From Aphodosoma sp045631465 (GTDB lineage Bacteria; Bacteroidota; Bacteroidia; Bacteroidales; Paludibacteraceae), in assembly GCA_045631465.1 (NCBI GenBank), contig JAZQUV010000014.1:1-32768 (forward strand): a stretch of 32,768 nucleotides of DNA. The letters are read 5' to 3'. Position 1 is the first letter of the stretch. Each line of letters begins with the position of its first letter. A model generated the notes under the pieces. That model was not told where the DNA came from and ran no database searches. It worked only from the letters and a program-made list of their open reading frames with translations. A program made the translations under genes and the position numbers. Of the stretch, positions 30,122-32,768 are shown in pieces.

Positions 30122-32768
30122 ATGGCAAGATTAGGCAAATTAGTAAAAACATTAAAGATTGGTATTGGTACAGCTACAGATTTTTTGAAATCAAAAGGTC
30201 ATAGTGTAGAAGAAGACTTTAATTCAAAACTTACAGGCGAACAAGAAGCTCTTCTCTTGAAGGAGTTTGCTACGCCTGATATGTTAGCAGAATTCGAAGC
30301 ACAAAAGAAAGAACCTAAAAAGGTTAAAGTAGAAGAACCTAAGAAAGAAGAAAAACCTAAAGTGGTTGAAACTCCAAAGGTAGAGCCAGTAAAAGAGGTG
30401 AAAACTTCTGGCATTAAGGTTGTTGATAAAATCGATTTAGAAGCGTTGAATAGACCAAAAGTTGAGAAAAAAGCAGAGCCAGAAGTTAAGGTGGAACCAA
30501 AAAAAGAGGAACCTAAAAAGGTTGAAGAACCTAAAAAAGTGGTTGCTCCAGCACCTGTTGAACCTAAAAAAGAGGAGAAAAAAGTAGAACCAAAACCTCA
30601 AAAAGTAGAAGTTAAAAAAGATCCAGAACCAATCAAAAAAGAAAATCTTGCCAAAGAAAATAATACAGAAAAACCTGCTGTGAAAGCAGATGTTGAGCCT
30701 AAAAAAGTAGAAGAACCTATTGTAGAGAAGAAAGAAGACGAGATTTTTACTTTCCGTAAAGTTGAGTTCAAGAGCGACATTAAAGTTCTTGATAAAATCG
30801 ATCTTTCTGCTATCAATAATAGCACTCGCCCTGCAAAAAAATCAAAAGAAGAGTTGCGTAAAGAACGTATTGCAAAAGATCGTCAAGCTGCAGAAGCTCG
30901 TCGTAAATCACAAAAAGAAGCAAATCGTTCTAATGCATCAAAAGATGATGTAAATGTTGAAAATAAAGCAGGCGAAAAAGGCGATAAGAAAAAACGTAAA
31001 CGTATAGGTGGCGAGCGTGTTGATGTAAGTAAAGCAGTGCAAAATGGAGCTCAACCACAACAACAAGGTGGAGGTCAAAAAGAAGGAAAGAAAAAGAATA
31101 AACATCAAAAAACAATTCAAGCTCCACAAGTTAGCGAAGAGGACGTAGCACGTCAAGTAAAAGAAACATTGGCGCGTCTTACCGAAGGTAATAAAGGCGT
31201 TAAAAAAGGTGCTAAGTATCGTAAAGAGAAACGTGAGGCCAATGCTCAACGCTTGCAAAACGAGCAAGAAATGGAACAACTCGAGTCAAAAATCCTCAAA
31301 CTTACCGAGTTTGTTACGGCTAACGAGTTGGCTGCCATGATGAATGTCAACGTTACTCAAATTATCCAAACTTGCTTCAATCTTGGCTTGTTCGTTTCTA
31401 TCAACCAACGTCTCGATGCCGAAACTATCAATATCGTTGCTGACGAATTTGGATTCCAAACAGAGTTTGTTTCTGCCGATGTTGTCAATGCTATTCAAGA
31501 AGAAGAAGATAACGAAGAAGACCTCCTTCCACGTCCACCAATCGTAACAGTGATGGGTCACGTTGACCATGGTAAAACATCGTTGCTCGACTATATCCGT
31601 AAATCAAATGTTATTGCAGGTGAAGCTGGTGGTATCACTCAGCACATTGGTGCCTACAACGTAACGCTCGAAGATGGTCGTCATATCACATTCCTCGATA
31701 CTCCAGGTCACGAAGCCTTCACCGCTATGCGTGCTCGTGGTGCTCAAGTTACCGATATCGCTATCATCATCGTAGCTGCCGACGACAATGTCATGCCTCA
31801 AACCGTCGAGGCTATCAACCACGCATCTGCTGCTGGTGTGCCTATCGTGTTTGCTATCAACAAAGTAGATAAACCAAGTGCCAACCCAGATAAGATTAAA
31901 GAATCGCTCGCTGCGATGAACTATCTCGTAGAAGAGTGGGGTGGTAAATACCAATCTCAAGACATCTCTGCTAAAAAAGGTATCGGCGTAGATGAATTGA
32001 TGGAAAAAGTGCTACTTGAAGCCGAAATGCTCGAACTCAAAGCCAACCCTAATCGCAAAGCAGTGGGTTCAATCATTGAATCTTCTCTCGACAAAGGTCG
32101 TGGTTATGTAGCAACTGTACTCGTTCAAAATGGTACACTCAAAGTTGGCGACACTATCCTCGCCGGAACTCACTATGGTAAAGTTAAAGCGATGTTCAAT
32201 GAGCGTAATCAACGCATCACCGAGGCAGGGCCTGCAACTCCAGCATTGATTCTCGGTCTTAATGGAGCTCCTACAGCAGGTGATACATTCAACATTATGG
32301 ATTCAGACCAAGAAGCTCGCGAAATCGCAACAAAACGCGAACAATTGCAACGCGAACAACGCGACCGTACTGCTAAGACTCTTACACTTGAAGAAATTGC
32401 TCGTCGTCGTGCTCTTGGCAACTTCCACGAACTTAACATCATCGTTAAGGGTGACGTGGATGGTTCAATCGAAGCATTGTCTGACTCACTTCTCAAACTC
32501 TCAACCGAAGAAATCCAAGTAAACGTTATCCACAAAGCTGTGGGTGCTATCTCTGAAAGCGACGTTGTACTTGCTGCGGCTTCTGATGCTATCATCATCG
32601 GCTTCCAAGTGCGTCCTTCAGCAGCTGCGCGTCGTGCTGCAGAGCATGATGGTGTTGAAATTCGTCTCTACTCAGTCATCTATAAAGCACTCGAAGAGGT
32701 TAAAGATGCAATGGCAGGTATGCTTGCTCCCGAAATCAAAGAGGAAATCACAGGTACAGCCGAAGTTC
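30122..32768 (+). CDS. infB: translation initiation factor IF-2, 3' end cut off
   Basis: The frame is open from ATG 30122 to the window edge: 882 codons, so the last part of domain IV is missing. The start (ARLGKLVKTLKIGIGTATDF) is the N-terminal helical domain. Residues about 60-370 are a low-complexity Lys/Glu/Pro/Val region with many EPKK-like repeats. The IF2_N domain is at about 386-445. The G domain has GHVDHGKT (479-486), DTPGH (526-530) and NKVD (580-583). Domains II and III follow, and domain IV begins near the edge. IF-2 places initiator tRNA on the 30S subunit. Codon choice shifts after about residue 340 from A/T-ending to more C-ending codons. No Shine-Dalgarno. Confidence 0.97.
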   Translation, partial: MARLGKLVKTLKIGIGTATDFLKSKGHSVEEDFNSKLTGEQEALLLKEFATPDMLAEFEAQKKEPKKVKVEEPKKEEKPKVVETPKVEPVKEVKTSGIKVVDKIDLEALNRPKVEKKAEPEVKVEPKKEEPKKVEEPKKVVAPAPVEPKKEEKKVEPKPQKVEVKKDPEPIKKENLAKENNTEKPAVKADVEPKKVEEPIVEKKEDEIFTFRKVEFKSDIKVLDKIDLSAINNSTRPAKKSKEELRKERIAKDRQAAEARRKSQKEANRSNASKDDVNVENKAGEKGDKKKRKRIGGERVDVSKAVQNGAQPQQQGGGQKEGKKKNKHQKTIQAPQVSEEDVARQVKETLARLTEGNKGVKKGAKYRKEKREANAQRLQNEQEMEQLESKILKLTEFVTANELAAMMNVNVTQIIQTCFNLGLFVSINQRLDAETINIVADEFGFQTEFVSADVVNAIQEEEDNEEDLLPRPPIVTVMGHVDHGKTSLLDYIRKSNVIAGEAGGITQHIGAYNVTLEDGRHITFLDTPGHEAFTAMRARGAQVTDIAIIIVAADDNVMPQTVEAINHASAAGVPIVFAINKVDKPSANPDKIKESLAAMNYLVEEWGGKYQSQDISAKKGIGVDELMEKVLLEAEMLELKANPNRKAVGSIIESSLDKGRGYVATVLVQNGTLKVGDTILAGTHYGKVKAMFNERNQRITEAGPATPALILGLNGAPTAGDTFNIMDSDQEAREIATKREQLQREQRDRTAKTLTLEEIARRRALGNFHELNIIVKGDVDGSIEALSDSLLKLSTEEIQVNVIHKAVGAISESDVVLAAASDAIIIGFQVRPSAAARRAAEHDGVEIRLYSVIYKALEEVKDAMAGMLAPEIKEEITGTAEV

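Overview
The window comes from the chromosome of a member of the Bacteroidota, most likely order Bacteroidales. Three things point there. Nine promoters match the Bacteroidota primary-sigma consensus (TTTG or TTG, 19-20 nt, TAnnTTTG). Almost no gene has a Shine-Dalgarno sequence. The gene order rpsU-xer-hpf-tRNAs-tuf-trnW-secE-nusG-rplKAJL-rpoBC fits the group. The DNA is AT-rich. I cannot name a genus.

Layout. Positions 1-1803 are an accessory stretch with three small genes of no assigned role; the first resembles Bacteroidota FISUMP-type proteins and is broken by a frameshift at a T run. Positions 1804-3333 hold a secreted PIG-L deacetylase (minus strand) between two intergenic stretches rich in small hairpins. 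Positions 3334-6269 hold three minus-strand genes: a THUMP rRNA methyltransferase, a NadR-kinase-like ATPase and a threonine aldolase. Positions 6473-7757 are an intact IS1595-type insertion sequence with long inverted repeats and a target duplication, followed by six 11-bp tandem repeats. Positions 8112-11585 are an apparent operon: S41 protease, thiL and a GIY-YIG/DUF4357 protein. rpiB (11656-12114) has its own promoter.

The rest is core information-processing DNA. rpsU-xerC-hpf form one unit. A near-perfect promoter then leads into tRNA-Thr(UGU), tRNA-Tyr(GUA), tRNA-Thr(GGU), tuf, tRNA-Trp(CCA), secE, nusG, rplK, rplA, rplJ, rplL, rpoB and rpoC, with terminator-like hairpins after tuf and between rplL and rpoB and a clear terminator after rpoC. 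A YbdG-like MscS channel gene follows with its own promoter. Then comes rimP-nusA-infB, preceded by a leader hairpin; infB runs off the right edge.

No unmistakably new system is visible. The best leads are the strong Shine-Dalgarno sequences found only before hpf and nusG, in a lineage whose ribosomes normally hide the anti-Shine-Dalgarno; the compact hairpin just after the rimP-nusA-infB transcription start; the frameshifted gene and its two orphan neighbours at the left edge; and the GIY-YIG protein riding behind thiL. All functional calls come from reading motifs and family resemblance by eye; no database search was run.
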